Assembly: GCF_030253575.1 (NCBI RefSeq)
Contig: NC_080567.1
Location: forward strand, 36,485,501 to 36,549,500
Reading direction: 5' to 3'
DNA: 64,000 bases
From: Rhododendron vialii
Lineage: Eukaryota; Streptophyta; Magnoliopsida; Ericales; Ericaceae
The position numbers were made by a program, and so were the translations under genes. The notes beneath the pieces were generated by a model. The model was not told where the DNA came from and searched no databases. It saw only the letters and a program-made list of their open reading frames with translations. Below are positions 1 through 12,660 of the stretch, in pieces. Within the stretch, counting starts at the first letter, position 1. Each line of letters begins with the position of its first letter.

Positions 1-3000
1 TAGTTCATGATTCAGGTAACTAGAATCCTAGAATAATTGGCCCCGTTGTGGACACTAGGCAGACAGCTAATCAGTATGACGATGTGCAAAAAATGAATTC
101 CCATGCCTATCCCTAATATTCATTAATTCCGCCGATTCCGCTTTGAGTCTAATTGACTAGTAATTAAACATTTTAAGTTGTCAACAAGTGATACGCTACA
201 AAGCACAGATATCCTCAAAGTAGTTTCGACCAGATAACGAATACTGAATACGTATGCAATTTCTATAGGGTATTGATTCGTGGGCGATAAGTTGACCAAA
301 TCATCATTTTCCTTATAAAAAATGTGTATAAACAAGGAGACGAAGAAAAGGATACATAGACCCTAGAATAGATAAAGATAAAGATCGTAAATAAACAATG
401 ACTAAACCAAGCAAGGGATAACATGACCAAATCAAGAATCCGATCAAATAAGTATATCATCGGGATAAGCGCGCAAGGTGTAGTTAAGTTGGCTCAAACA
501 CCTGCGCGGTTATATAAAAATTGTTGAATAAATAACATATATAATCTCTGCTGAATATGGACAATAATAAATGTGTAAAACAAATTATAAAGGAGGTCTA
601 TGAATGTGAAGCTACAAGAAAGCCGAATATTTTATAGTTTTCTTTTATTAGAAAATTAGTCTTATGTTCACTATGTGAACTTCATAAGCTTATAAGTCTA
701 CCTATTAATTTTGTAAGGTTTCATGTCCATTTTAGGTGAACTTGTGGATTTATAAAATGTCTATAGTGGATCTATTACTAAGTCTCCCTTATTTAGTCTA
801 CAAAAGTTAGGTACTTATCCGATAACCTCTGAAATCCTTGTAACAGCCGCAATTCAGAAAACTTTAGCATGCATGTCATTTTTGCGAAGCTTTCCACTCT
901 AGACACTTCAGTCATTTGGCCTAATAAGCTAAATGATTTATTTTTTTGTTTCCATTCAAAAAAAAAATGCGTTTGTTAATATTTTGTCTTTTTTTTTTGT
1001 AGATTATTGTTTCGTCATGATGATTGCAATTTTTTACTTGTAAAATTTTTCTCATCATAACGAAACAATAATCCACAAAAATTGATAAAAAACTAACAAA
1101 TGCGAATTTTTTTTTAAATAAAGAAAAAAAAAACTATTTTGGCTTATTAGGCCAAACCATCTTACTCTCAAAATGGGAAGCAAATCGCTTGCTTTTTGGC
1201 AGGAATAGTTCCAACCTTTGTTTTTACCTCCCAAAGGTTAAAGAGTAATGCTACAAACACACATTTAAAACATGACTCTAGACAAAACCGAGTTCGAAAT
1301 CGCTAGATGCGCACATGAATCCATATAAATTTAATGGTTCAGGAAGCAATTGTATTTGAAGTTGTGTTTTAAAGGTATATTCCTAGATTTTTGAAGATTA
1401 AAAGCGCTTAAAAGTTTAAACCGTAGATTATTTAAGAAAAGTCCACACGTGCTCCACACATAATTCCTACGTCAATCTAGAAGCATCCTCTATTTTCAAT
1501 CTTTTTGGTCTCAAGTTTACGGAGTCAAGTTGTTTTTATCAAAAAGCAGACAAAAACGTGGGAGAAAAAAAAAACTACGGCAAACTTCATTTACACGCCA
1601 GTGGTTTGGTCGATGTGCGGATGCACAGCTTCACGTTCAGTTTGTAGCACATAAGGCCTTGTTTTCACTAAACTAAAATTGTAGTGCGTGACTTTTTTGT
1701 TTTTGGTTTATTCAAAAAGAAAAAAATCGCGTTTGTAATTAGTTTTACGCCAAACTTTTATAGATTATTAACTTGTCTCGACAAGAGAAATCAAAAAAGT
1801 AATCAAAAGTAAAGTGATTGAAATGTTTTGTGAAGAAATTTTTGGAAGGACAAGAAAAAAACATTAATGCACACATGTAAATGAAAATCAAAAATAAATC
1901 CAACCCATTTAGGTAGTTTTGCAACTTAATGTAAGTCACCAAATAATCAGAGTTTATTCGGAAAAGATGAATTTATATCCCCAAGTTAGAGTGTATATAT
2001 TTTTTGCATAATTATGATTTTGTGTTATAATTAATTACAACTCTACATATATAGCATTTGTCACAGCTAGACCAAAATTCTAGAGATGCAATATTGGAAA
2101 ACGAGAAGATAAATGGGACATAGATTCTGTCTTAAGAATTAATAATGGCACACAAATGTGGAAAGAAATTACCAGTTGGAAGGGCCGAATTAATTTTCAA
2201 GTCTTGAACGCTTTTGCAGTGGATTTTGAATGATTTCACCTGGAACTGGCCTTTGATGCTTCCTAGATAGAAACCTTCCCCACAGTTATTCACAGGTTCA
2301 TTTCACCTGGAACTCATGACCTTAATAGTCACCGGCCAATCTGATGAGGGCATTTCGGAAAGTGAACGGAAGTTCGAAAAAACACGGCGATCGACGTGCC
2401 CCCACCCTGCTGATCGATTCACATGAATTATTATATCATGTCTCCTACTTTTTTCTTAAAGAGAGATAAAATTTCCGCCTGAATAATAACTCCACATGTG
2501 TCACGCTTAGAGTTTTATCTTTTTACACAGTCGATCCTATATAAGTCTGGAGAAAAGAGAAGGATTGTGCGTTAATTCGGTAGCTGACACATAAAAACCT
2601 CGTTAAATCAACTATGACATGAATCCGATTAATATAGCCGACCCCAATTAATTTAAACTTAAGATAGATTCGGTTTGGTTTGGTAATTTCGGTGGCATTC
2701 TATTTTTCTTAACTCCCACAGTTTTCTGAAAATTTTACTCCTATAATGCAATTTAGTGCTGTATTATCACAGTACAATTTCGTTTTAGAAGTAGAATTCA
2801 GTACTTGAATCACACTCTCACTATAGTACAAGCATAATCTTATCTACGCTGAGAACAAAAGAGAGAGTATAATCTCATCTACTGGCTACCTCGATCTAAT
2901 TTTTGTCTACGTGCCATAAATAAATCGAAATTTATGGGCATGCCGGTCCCGACATTTTGGGGCCCAAAACGAATTTCGAATTAGTGACTCCAATTCTTTC

Positions 3001-3237
3001 TTTTGGGGTGATATATTGGGTACTAGTATTTTTTGTTTTTTTTTTTTGTTTTTTGAAGTTATATGTTGGATTGACTTAACTTTACACATTTTTACTAGGC
3101 CTAAAGTGGTCAACTCTTGAGCCTTAGCGCAGGATTGACTCTATTTTTGGCCGGTACTTGTGCACTTTGATGAAATCGAAATTTTGGACTTCCTAATTCG
3201 TGTTTATTCAATGGTACATGATTGTTGGGGTGCTAAA
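1..3237. repeat. Tandem repeat unit 1 (non-coding)
   Basis: This stretch is repeated with moderate divergence at 5287-9540 and 9541-16040. Shared landmarks include TAGTTCATGATTCAGGTAAC at 1 and 5287, a small inverted-repeat element near 915, the block GTCACCGGCCAATCTGATGA near 2325, a TATATAAG box at 2538-2545, and an ending at GATTGTTGGGGTGCT near 3237. No reading frame looks like a gene. The window starts inside or at the edge of the unit, so its left border is unknown. Confidence 0.8.
915..1156. mobile_element. MITE with TTTGGCCTAATAAG ends (unit 1 copy)
   Basis: The left end reads TTTGGCCTAATAAGC and the right end is its reverse complement. The interior is AT-rich and partly self-complementary. 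The same element is in unit 2 (6268-6601), and its right half is in unit 3 (to about 9860). No coding capacity. I could not define a target duplication. Confidence 0.6.
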
Positions 3238-3818
3238 ATTTCAAGTAGTAAAACCATGCGAAATAAGTGCCACTAAAAATAAAAAGTAGTATCTAATTCA
3301 AGTTATTACGTAGGTATAAAAAAACAAGTTTCCATAACAAAGACGGAAACTTCTTAATTCTTGTCGTGCATCATATTCATATAGCTAGGGTAACAATTGT
3401 ACGAATAAAATTCGTACAATATGATGTGACTAATTTGTATGTTTATGCGCAAAATGCGCAGAAACGTCGACAACTTATTTTTTATTTTTATTTTTTTTTC
3501 AAACTGAAATATAACATCGATATATTATTTAATTGCGAGAAAACGGATATTCCGAAAGCATATCCCTTTCACCTATTTATTTTTCTTGAAATGTGATACA
3601 TATACGTAGACTTTTTCTTTTACAAGAATCTTTTAAGAGTATTGATAAATAGACCGTTTCATATCTTTGCTTCTCCCTCCAAACAATTTTTAGAAACTCG
3701 ATAAGAGTACATCGAAAGGAATAGAGGAAAAACAAAACGATTCTCTCTCCGCATAATTGATTGACGGTCTCAACGAATTCGCTGTTTTGCATGATCATAC
3801 GGTGCTCTTCCATCACGG
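3238..3818. other. Intergenic, upstream of PADRE gene 1
   Basis: Single-copy AT-rich sequence between repeat unit 1 and the PADRE start. It should hold the promoter and 5' UTR of the gene at 3819. I see no unambiguous TATA box or repeat structure. Confidence 0.5.
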
Positions 3819-4463
3819 ATGGGAAATCACAAATCAGTTGCGACGGCCAAACTAATCTTCCTGGACGGTGCGATTCAAGTGTACTCATCGCCGGTAAAGG
3901 TCTCGCAGATACTGGATCAGAACCCGGCCTGTTTCATTTGTCATTCGGATCATATGGAATTCGATGAATTTGTTTCGGCCGTTGATGTTGATGACGAGCT
4001 TCAGATGGGACACCTGTATTTCGCCCTGCCGGTGAGTTGGTTGGCTCAGCCGCTGCAGGGGGAGGATATGGCGGCGTTGGCCGTTAAAGCGAGTCTCGCT
4101 TTTCCAAATAGTCGTGATGGTCGTGGTGGTGAGATTAAGTGTGGGTGTTGTTTCAGTAGACCTAGGGTAGATGATGATCAGCAGGATCGTTTGATGTTTT
4201 CTGGTGAGAAATATGTGAGCACATCAAGAAGAAAGGTTGTTGCCGTGGGTGGCGAAGGCGGTGAATTGGTTCAGGAGATAAGCGGTAGGGGTCATCCTAG
4301 TGGTCATGGCAGAAAGTTGAGCATGATACCGGAAGATCAAGGCTCGTTTGGAACGTCGTCGTCTTTAGATCATGGCTCGTTCGGAACGTCATCGTCTTTA
4401 GATCCAGGCTCGTTTGGAACTTCGTCTTTAGATCAAGGCTCGTTTGGAACGCCGTCTTTGTAG
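3819..4463 (+). CDS. PADRE/DUF4228 domain protein with C-terminal GSFGTSS repeats
   Basis: A single-exon gene for a 214-aa plant PADRE (DUF4228) protein. Family members are small and often respond to pathogen or abiotic stress; their biochemical role is not settled. Family features visible here are the N-terminal MGNHKS (Gly2 and Ser6 fit an N-myristoylation signal), the FLDGAIQVYSSPVKVSQIL strand-turn-helix, the NPACFIC core, the D(E)LQMGHLYFALP segment near residues 63-74, and the helix DMAALAVKAS near residues 85-94. A Cys-rich KCGCCFSRPR patch follows near residue 108. The C-terminus (173-214) is four 10-11-residue copies of D-x-GSFGTSS(S)L. I chose the ATG at 3819 because it gives the MGNxxS start. 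It is more diverged from the two PADRE genes at 18.2 and 22.7 kb than they are from each other. Confidence 0.88.
   Translation: MGNHKSVATAKLIFLDGAIQVYSSPVKVSQILDQNPACFICHSDHMEFDEFVSAVDVDDELQMGHLYFALPVSWLAQPLQGEDMAALAVKASLAFPNSRDGRGGEIKCGCCFSRPRVDDDQQDRLMFSGEKYVSTSRRKVVAVGGEGGELVQEISGRGHPSGHGRKLSMIPEDQGSFGTSSSLDHGSFGTSSSLDPGSFGTSSLDQGSFGTPSL
4335..4460 (+). repeat. In-frame coding minisatellite, 4 units of 30-33 bp
   Basis: Four units encode DQGSFGTSSSL, DHGSFGTSSSL, DPGSFGTSSL and DQGSFGTPSL. The DNA core GGCTCGTTTGGAAC is nearly constant. Unit length varies by whole codons, so the frame is kept up to the stop. Confidence 0.9.
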
Positions 4464-5286
4464 TTTCTTTTCTTTTTTTTCATTTCTTTTTTTTTGAAAT
4501 CTTGATGAATCTGGACGCAATAAAAGTAAAAGTGCAGTGAGAGTTCTGAAAATAGAAAAATAAAATCATGTATCGCGATGCTACTGCTACTTGATATATA
4601 TAGTTGATTCGTAACTTTTAATTACAAGGCCTAATCAAGCCAAATTGATTGGGTATGTTTAAGAGTGTGCTTCTGAGACTGCTCTTCTAAAGTTCGTACA
4701 TGACTTAGTATGATTCGGTTTGAACAATTTGATCGATGTTTTGTGGTCATGTTGCTTTTCGTAAGTGGAATGGAGATCTCTGTTTCAGTTTTACACGTTC
4801 GTATAGAGGGAAGTTCCAGAAAGAGATTCTTATTAGAAACATACATAAATTGAAGAGAGCATATATAAAAATCTGATTAATTGGAGAAGTGAGTTTTGGG
4901 ATGTTTGAAAGACCATTTCAGGTTCTAAGGCTGCGTTCTCTTGGACTTAACTTAAATATGAAAGTTCTGTTCTTATTTAAATTTGTTTTCGTATTTGTTA
5001 GTTTTGTGTCAAATTTTTGTGGGTTATTGATTTCTCGTCTTGCTGTCTCAAAAAAACCCCTAAATTAATCCCATTTCGCTTAGGAAAATAAATACTTAGT
5101 TTTTGAATTAAAGATGATGTATTATTAGAGAACAAGATGTCTAGTAAACGAAAAATAAGTATTCAAAATATAAAAATCTTAGCAGAACGGATTCTATTCC
5201 GTAAAAACAGGTATGCACGATTCCTGCATAAGTACAAGTTTTGAAGAACAAATAAAGAATTAATGGCACCCACCCCACATCAAAAT
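4464..5286. other. Intergenic, 3' flank of PADRE gene 1
   Basis: AT-rich sequence holding the presumed 3' UTR and then non-coding DNA up to repeat unit 2. No supported gene or element. Confidence 0.5.
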
Positions 5287-6267
5287 TAGTTCATGATTCA
5301 GGTAACTAGAACCCTAGAATAATTTGCCACGTTGTGGACACTAGACAGAGAGCTAATCAGTATGACGATCGATGTGCAAAAAATGAATTCCCATGCATCC
5401 CTAATATTCATTCATTCCTGCGATTCCGCTTTGTGTCTAATTGACTAGTAATTAAACATTTTAAGTTGTCAACAAGTGATAAGCTACAAAGCACAGATAT
5501 TCTCAAAGTAGTTTCGACGGGATAACGAATACTGGATACGTATGCAAATTTCCATAGGGTATTGATTCGTGGGCGATAAGTTGACCAAATCATCGTTTTC
5601 CTAATAAAAAATGTGTATACGCAAGGACACGTAAAAAATGTACAGATAAAGATCATAAATAAAAAATGAGCAAACCAAGCAACGGATAACATGATCACCA
5701 AATCATGAATCTGATCAAAGTATATCATCGGGGTAAGCGAGGTGTAGTTAAGTTGGCTCAAACACCTGTGCAGTTACAAAAATTGTTGAATAAATGACGT
5801 ATATAATCTCTGCTGAATATGGGCAATAATAATAAAACAAATTATATTTGTGTGTCTTGTCTCTCTTCCTCGTTCATAGCATCCAAGATCGTTGGTGAGT
5901 TTGCACGCGTTGTTCCACTAATATCCCGACAAAAATTTTGAGAAGTAGTAGGAGGAGGAGGGTATTGTGCATGTGCACTTTCGGAGGTCTCTCAATGCTT
6001 TTTTTTTTTTCCTTCATTGTGTTGATTTATTTTTATTTTTTTATCCTTGTAATTAATGCAATTTTTTTCCCATTCCAAAAATAAAAATCAATCAAGCAAT
6101 GCGAAAATTAACTTATTTTCTTTTCAAAAAGTAAGGTACTTATCCGATTACCTCTGAAATCCTTGTAACTGAGCCGCAATTCAGACGACTTTCTAGAAGG
6201 AAAAAAAGACCACAAGCATGAATGCATGTCATTTTTGCGAAGCTGGAAACTCGAGAGACTTCAGTCG

Positions 6268-6601
6268 TTTGGCCTAATAATCAAATGACTTATTTTTTTG
6301 TTCTTATTCAAAAAAATATCATCTATTAGTTTTTCTTCATTTTTTTTATTATTGTTTTGTTACGACGAGAAAAATCTAAAAAGCAAAAAATTATGATCGA
6401 AACCTAATTTTTTTTTAATGAAGATGAAATAAGCCAATTTTTCATCTTTATTCAAAAAAATTTGGATTTCGATTGCAATTTTTTACTTTTAAAATTTCAC
6501 TCATCATGATGAAACAATAATCCACAAAAATTGACAAAAAACTAACAAATACGATTTTTTTTAAATAAAGACAAAAAAATATTTTGGCTTATTAGGCCAA
6601 A
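6268..6601. mobile_element. MITE with TTTGGCCTAATAAG ends (unit 2 copy)
   Basis: Same ends as the element at 915-1156, but about 90 bp longer in the AT-rich interior. It was probably carried along by the tandem duplication rather than inserted independently, because its position in the unit is the same. Confidence 0.6.
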
Positions 6602-8456
6602 CCATCTTACTCTCAAAATGGGAAGCGAATCGCTTGCTTTTTGGCAAGAACAGTTCCAACCTTTGTTTTTACCTCCCAAAGGTTAAAGAATAATGCTACA
6701 AACACACATTTAAAACACGACTCTGGACAAAATCGTGTTCGGAATCGCTAGATGCACATGAATCCATATAAATTTAATGGTTCTGGACGCAATTGTATTT
6801 GAAATTGTGTTTTGAAGGTATATTCCTAGATTTTTGAAGATTAAAAGCGCTTAAAAGTTAATTTAAACCGTAGATTATTTAAGAAAAGTCCACACGTGCT
6901 CCACACATAATTCCTACGTCAATCTAGAAGCATCCTCTATTTTCAATCTTTTTGGTCTCGAGTTTACGGCGTCAAGTTGTTTTTATCAAAAAGCAGACAA
7001 AACCGTGGGAAAAAAAAAAAAACTAAGGCAAACTTCATTTACACGCATGTGGTTTGGTCGATGTGCGGATGCACCGCCTCACGTTCAGTTTATGGCACAT
7101 AAGGCCTTGTTTTCAGTAAACTAAAATTGTACTAGTGACTTTTTTGGTTTTTCTTTATTCAAAAAGAAAAAAAAATCGCGTTTCTAATTAATTTTGCGCC
7201 AAACTTTCATAAATTATTGATTTGTCAAAAGTAAAGTGATTGAAATGTTTTGTGAAGAAATTTGTGGAAGGACAAGAAAAAAACATTAATGCATTTAAGT
7301 AGGGATGACGGACAACACTACTAAAAAGAGTATATTTTTTACATGTAACTCAATTTTTCTTCAGTATTGTTGCTATTAGATCACTCGTATGAATTAAAGC
7401 ACACATGTAAATGAAAATCAAATCACATTATTGTAAGTAACAACATCATACAGCTCAACAAAATCCAAATAAATCCAACCCATTTAGCTAGTTTTACAAC
7501 TTAAATGACGTAAATCACCAAATTATTTGAAGTCTTGAACGCTTTTGCAGTGGATTTTGAATGATCTCACCTGGAACTGACCATTGATCGATGCTTCCTA
7601 GATAGAAACCTTCCCCACAGTTATTCACAGGTTCATTTCATCTGGAAATGACCTTTAATCGTCACCGGCCAATCTGATGAGGGCATTTCGGGAAAGTGAA
7701 CAGAAGTCGGCCATCGACGTGTCCCCACCCTGCTGATGATTCACATGAATTATTATCATGTCTCCTAACTTTTTTCTTAAAGATAATTTCGGCAGAATAA
7801 CAACTCCACATGTGTCAAGCTTAGAGTTTTACGGAGTATCTTTTTATACAATCGATCTTATATAAGCCCGGATAAAAGAGTAGGATTGAGCGTTAATTAG
7901 GTAGCTGACATATAAAAACCTCGTTAGATTACTATGAGATGCAATATTGGAAAACGAGAAGATAATTGGGACATAGATTCTGTCTAAGAATTAATAATGG
8001 CACACAAATGTGGAAAGAAATTACTAGTCGGAAGGACCGAATTTTGAAGTCTTGAACGCTTTCGCGTTGGATTTTGAATGATTTCACCTGGAACTGACCA
8101 TTGATGCTTCCTAGATAGAAACCTTCCCCACAGTTGTTCACAGGTTCATTTCATCTGGAACTGACCTTTAATAGTCACCGGCCAATCTATGAGGGCATTT
8201 CGGGAAAGTGAACGGAAGTTCCAAAAAACGCGACGATCGACGTGCCCCCACCCTGCTGATCGATTCACATGAATTATTATCATGTCTCCTACTTTTTTCT
8301 CAAGGAGAGAGAAAATTTCCGCCCCATAATAACTCTGCATGCGTCACGCTTAGAGTTTTATCTTTTTAGACAGTCGATCCTATATAAGTCCGGATAAAAG
8401 ACGAGGATTGTGCTTTAGGTAGCTGACACATAAAAACCTCGTTAGATCACTATGAC

Positions 8457-8891
8457 GGATGCTGAGAGCGTGCTGCACAGCTACGTGCTGTGCAGCGTGC
8501 TGCGCGGCTGCCGGTGCCGCCTTGCCGGCATCGGCCCGACGATCGGAGACGTCCACTGCGTAGAGCTCGTCGAGTACTACAAATGTACCAAAAATCAACC
8601 CGATCAAATATCGTAATACTTCATTGGCATACATATAACTTGGAAAAAAATGAATCCTAATGGATACAAAACACTGGATCAAAACCACTGAATCCATTCT
8701 TTTCGAATTATATGTGTTCCGATGAGGTATTTCACGATATTTGATCGGGTTGATTTTTGGTACACTTGTAGTACTCGACGAGCTCTACACAGTGGACGTC
8801 TCCGATCATCGGGCCGATGCCGGCAAGGCGGCATCGGCGGCCGCGCAGCACGCTGCACAGCACATAGCTGTGCAGCACGCTCCCAGCATCC
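8457..8891. mobile_element. 435-bp foldback MULE-like element with 9-bp target duplication
   Basis: The termini GGATGCTGAGAGCGTGCTGC (left) and the complement of GGATGCTGGGAGCGTGCTGC (right) start inverted arms of about 165-170 bp. The arms are GC-rich outside and contain TGTGCAGCGTGCTGCGCGG. They flank an AT-rich centre. CACTATGAC is directly duplicated at 8448-8456 and 8892-8900, and units 1 and 3 carry the empty site once. A 9-bp duplication with long arms fits a non-autonomous Mutator-like element. Confidence 0.92.
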
Positions 8892-11086
8892 CACTATGAC
8901 ATGAATCCGATTAATATAGCCGACCCCAATTGAATGAAACTTAATATTCGGTTTGGTTTGGTAATTTCGGCGGTATTCTATTTTTCTTAACTCCCACAGT
9001 TTTCTGAAAAATTTACTCCTATATATAATGCAATTTAGTATATATTGTTCACAGTAAAATTCCGTTTTAGAATTTAAGGGAACAAGTAAAGTGGGTATGA
9101 ATCACTTGAATCACTCTCACTATAGTACAAGCATAATCTTATGTACGCTGAGCAAAAAAAAGAGTATAATATCATCTACTGGCTACCTCGATCTAATTAT
9201 TCTCTACGTGCCATAAATAAATCAAAATTTATGGGCATGTCGGTTCCGACATTTCGGGGCCTATGACGAATTTCGAATTAGTGACTCTACTTTTTTCTTT
9301 TGGGGGTAATATATTGGGTACTAGTATTTTTTTTTTTTTTTGAGCTTACATGTTGAATTGACTTAACTTTACACATTTTTACCGGGCCTAAAGCGGCCAT
9401 CTCTTGAGCCTTAGTGCAGGATTGACTCTATTTTTGGGTACTCGTGCAATTTGATGAAATCAAAATTTTAGACTTCCTAATTCGTGTTTTTTCGATTGAT
9501 CATGATTGTTGGGGTGCTTGGGTGGAATCATAGTTTGAATGATTTTTTTTTTGTCTTTATTTAAAAAAATATCATCTGTTAGTTTTTCTTTATTTTTTTT
9601 GAATTATTGTTTTGTCATGACGAGAAGAATTTAAAAAGTAAAAAATTATGATCGAAACTTCTTCTTTTTGAATAAAGACGAAATAAGCCAAATTTTTGTC
9701 TTTACTCAAAAAAAAATTGAATTTCGATTGCAATTTTTTTCTTTTAAAATTCCTCTCGTCGTGACGAAGCAATAATCCACAAAAATTGACAAAAAACTAA
9801 CAAATGTGATTTTTTTTAAATAAAAACAAAAAAAAAAACTATTTTGGCTTATTAGGCCAAACCATCTTACTCTCAAAATGGGAAGCAAATCGCTTGCTTT
9901 TTGGCAGGAACAGTTCCAACCTTTGTTTTTACCTCCCAAAGGTTAAAGAATAATGCTACAAACACACATTTAAAATACAACTCTAGACAAAATCGTGTCC
10001 GGAATCGCTAGATGCACATGAATTCATATAAATTTAATGGTTCCGAACGCAATTGTATTTGAAATTGTGTTTTGAAGGTATTTTCCTAGATTTTTGAAGA
10101 TTAAAAGCGCTGAAAAGTCTAAACCGTAGATTATTTAAGAAAAGTGCACATGTGCTCCACACATAATCCTCTACTTTCAATCTTTTTGGTCTAAAGTTTA
10201 CGGAGTCAAGTTGTTTTTATCAAAAAACAGACAAAAACGTGGGGAAAAAAACCACGGCAAACTTCATTTATACACCTGTGGTTTGGTCGATGTGCGGATG
10301 CACTGCCTCACGTTCAGTTTATGGCACATAAGGCCTTGTTTTCACTAAACTAAAATTGTACTACGTGACCTTTTTTTGTGTTTTCTTTATTCAAAAAGAA
10401 AAAATGCTTTTGTAATTAATTTTGTGCCAAACTTTTATAGATTATTGGTACGTCTCGAGAAGAGAAATCAAAAAAGTGATCAAAAGTAAAGTGATTGAAA
10501 TGTTATGTGAAGAAATTTGTGGAAGGACAAGAAAAAACATCAATGCATTTAAATAGGGACGGACGGATCTACTAAAAAGAGTATATTTTACATGTAGGTC
10601 AATTTTTCTTCAGTATTGTCGCTAATAGATCACTTGTACGAAGCACACATGTAAATAAAAATCAAATCACATCGTAAGTAACTACTTCATACAACTCAAC
10701 AAAATCAAAAATAAATCCAACCCATTTAGCTAGTTTTGCAACTTAATGACGTAAATCACCAAATTATTTGAAGTCTTGAACGCTTTTGCAGTGGATTTTG
10801 AATGGTCTCACCTGGAACTGACCATTGATGCTTCCTACTTCCTAGCTAGATAGAAACCTTCCCCACAGTTATTCAGAGGTTCATTTCACCTGGAACTGAC
10901 CTTTAATAGTCACCGGCCAATCTGATGAGGGCATTTCGGGAAAGTGAACGGAAGTTCCAAAAAACACGGCTATCGACGTGCCCCCACCCTGCTGATCGAT
11001 TCACATGAATTATTATATCATGTCTCCTACTTTTTTCTTAAAAAGAGATAAAATTTCCTGCATAATAACTCCGCATGTGTCACGCT

Positions 11087-12660
11087 CAGGGACGGAGGAA
11101 AGGAAAATGCTACATACAAAGAAGAATGATCCTTAAAATGCCCTTAAAAGATGATGCCATTGCATGGGACCCATTCATCCAACTAAACTCATTGAATTTT
11201 TTTTTGTTTTATTCTCAGGCCTAGCCCTCTCTCTCTCTCTCGCGCGCTTAAGAGAGTTCCAAAATACTTCAGGGTCGTTTTGGTTTCTAGAAAAATAAAC
11301 TTTTAGAAAAGAAAGGTAATTTCAAGCTCATAAATTATGTGTTTACGCAAATAATTTTCTTACCAATATGGATTTTGTTTGATAGATCTCATTGAGATCT
11401 TTTAAAAAGTGCAAAAAAAAAATTAAAAAATTATTTTTTACTTTTGAAAATGAAAAATAAATTACCTCTTGCACTCACATGACTTGATCAAAAAATCTCT
11501 TGATCGATGACGACAAACTCTAATATGTATCAATATTTTTAATTTTTTGTAGTTACTTTGCCTGGGCTCCATTATCCCGAACTTTTTTTTGTATTTTTTG
11601 ATTTGTGTGTTTTGTTCATCTCTTTTAAATTATTGTTAGCTACGCATCATATTCTTTGAATTAGTCATTCGTCTTGAGGAGAGAGTCACAAAAGTAAAAT
11701 AGAACATCGATCAACCCTAAATAAAATGTTTCGAAAGGGAAAAAAAAAAGATACCGAAAAAGTAGTTACTTTGCCTTGTTCTAGTTTATTCGGTGAAGAT
11801 TTATTATTATTTTTCCCTCCTGTTCAGCTAGAGCCCACACTAAATTTCATATTTGTTAATGTTCACATGAAATAAAATATTCCCTTTCATTCTTGTCAAA
11901 TAGGACCCACACTACACAAGGTCTCATATTTTTTTAATATGTGGTTTGAGAATCACCCTTTCCCTCTTCAAGGTGTACAAGAAGAGGAGAGAGAGAGAGA
12001 GTGAATGAGAGCTGGCCCGAGAATAAAAAAGAAAAAAAAAATTCAATAAGTTTGGTTGGATGGGTAGATCCCACACAATGACATCATCTTTTAAGGGTAT
12101 TTTAAGGGTCATTCTTCTTTGTATGTAGCATTTCCCCGGAGGAAAAGGAGGGCACATGGGGGCACGTGCCCCCACTCGAAACTAAAATAATTTTGTTATA
12201 TTTTCGTATATTTAGCATAATTATGAAATAAAATATGCTACTACACATACACACTTGCATATATCTTGAAAATATACATATATAATTAGTTTCATATTTC
12301 AATTTGTCATATGGGGCATTTATACTTATTGGTTTCCAAACTATTTGTCTATTTCGATCGATTCTTTCTTAATTGTACATATTTTTAACTGTCTAAGAGC
12401 AATATTTTAAAATAATATCATTAATAAAACTATATCGATCATTCTAAAACTTGTCAATGTCATGTAAAACATACTCTCAAATTTTGTCTGAGATTTTGTA
12501 CTCATTTTTACATAATTTAAGCAAAAGTATGTGTTATATATTTTTGTAGTTTGTAGTCTTGATTGTATATGATGTTATTATGGTTAACTAGAAAAATAAA
12601 TTTTCATCACTATGATTAACAAGGTATCCCCACTAAACAATATTCCTGAATCCATCCCTG
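11087..12660. mobile_element. hAT-type element, CAGGGACGGA...TCCATCCCTG, 8-bp TSD
   Basis: The ends CAGGGACGGA and TCCATCCCTG are the usual termini of plant hAT elements. GTCACGCT is duplicated at 11079-11086 and 12661-12668, and sister units show the uninterrupted site. No transposase frame is visible, so it is non-autonomous. More than half of its length is the second element nested at 11103-12137, next to a run containing GGGGGCACGTGCCCCC (palindrome). Confidence 0.9.
11103..12137. mobile_element. Nested long-TIR MITE inside the hAT element
   Basis: The inverted ends GGAAAATGCTACATACAAAG and GGGGAAATGCTACATACAAAG-type extend for at least 100 bp with few mismatches. The flanks GGAGGAAAG (11094-11102) and GGAGGAAAA (12138-12146) look like a 9-bp duplication with one change, which suggests a Mutator-like origin. 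It entered the hAT copy only 16 bp from its left end. CT/GA runs lie inside each arm. Confidence 0.85.

Larger units (their letters stand above)
5287..9540. repeat. Tandem repeat unit 2 (non-coding)
   Basis: Second copy of the unit seen at 1-3237. It also has an internal duplication: the block AGTCTTGAACGCTTTTGCAG through the TATATAAG box occurs near 7542-7866 and again near 8041-8388. The foldback element at 8457-8891 interrupts it. It runs into unit 3 at about 9540, where the sequence jumps from GTGGAATCATAGTTTGAATG into the interior of the TTTGGCCTAATAAG MITE. Confidence 0.8.
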
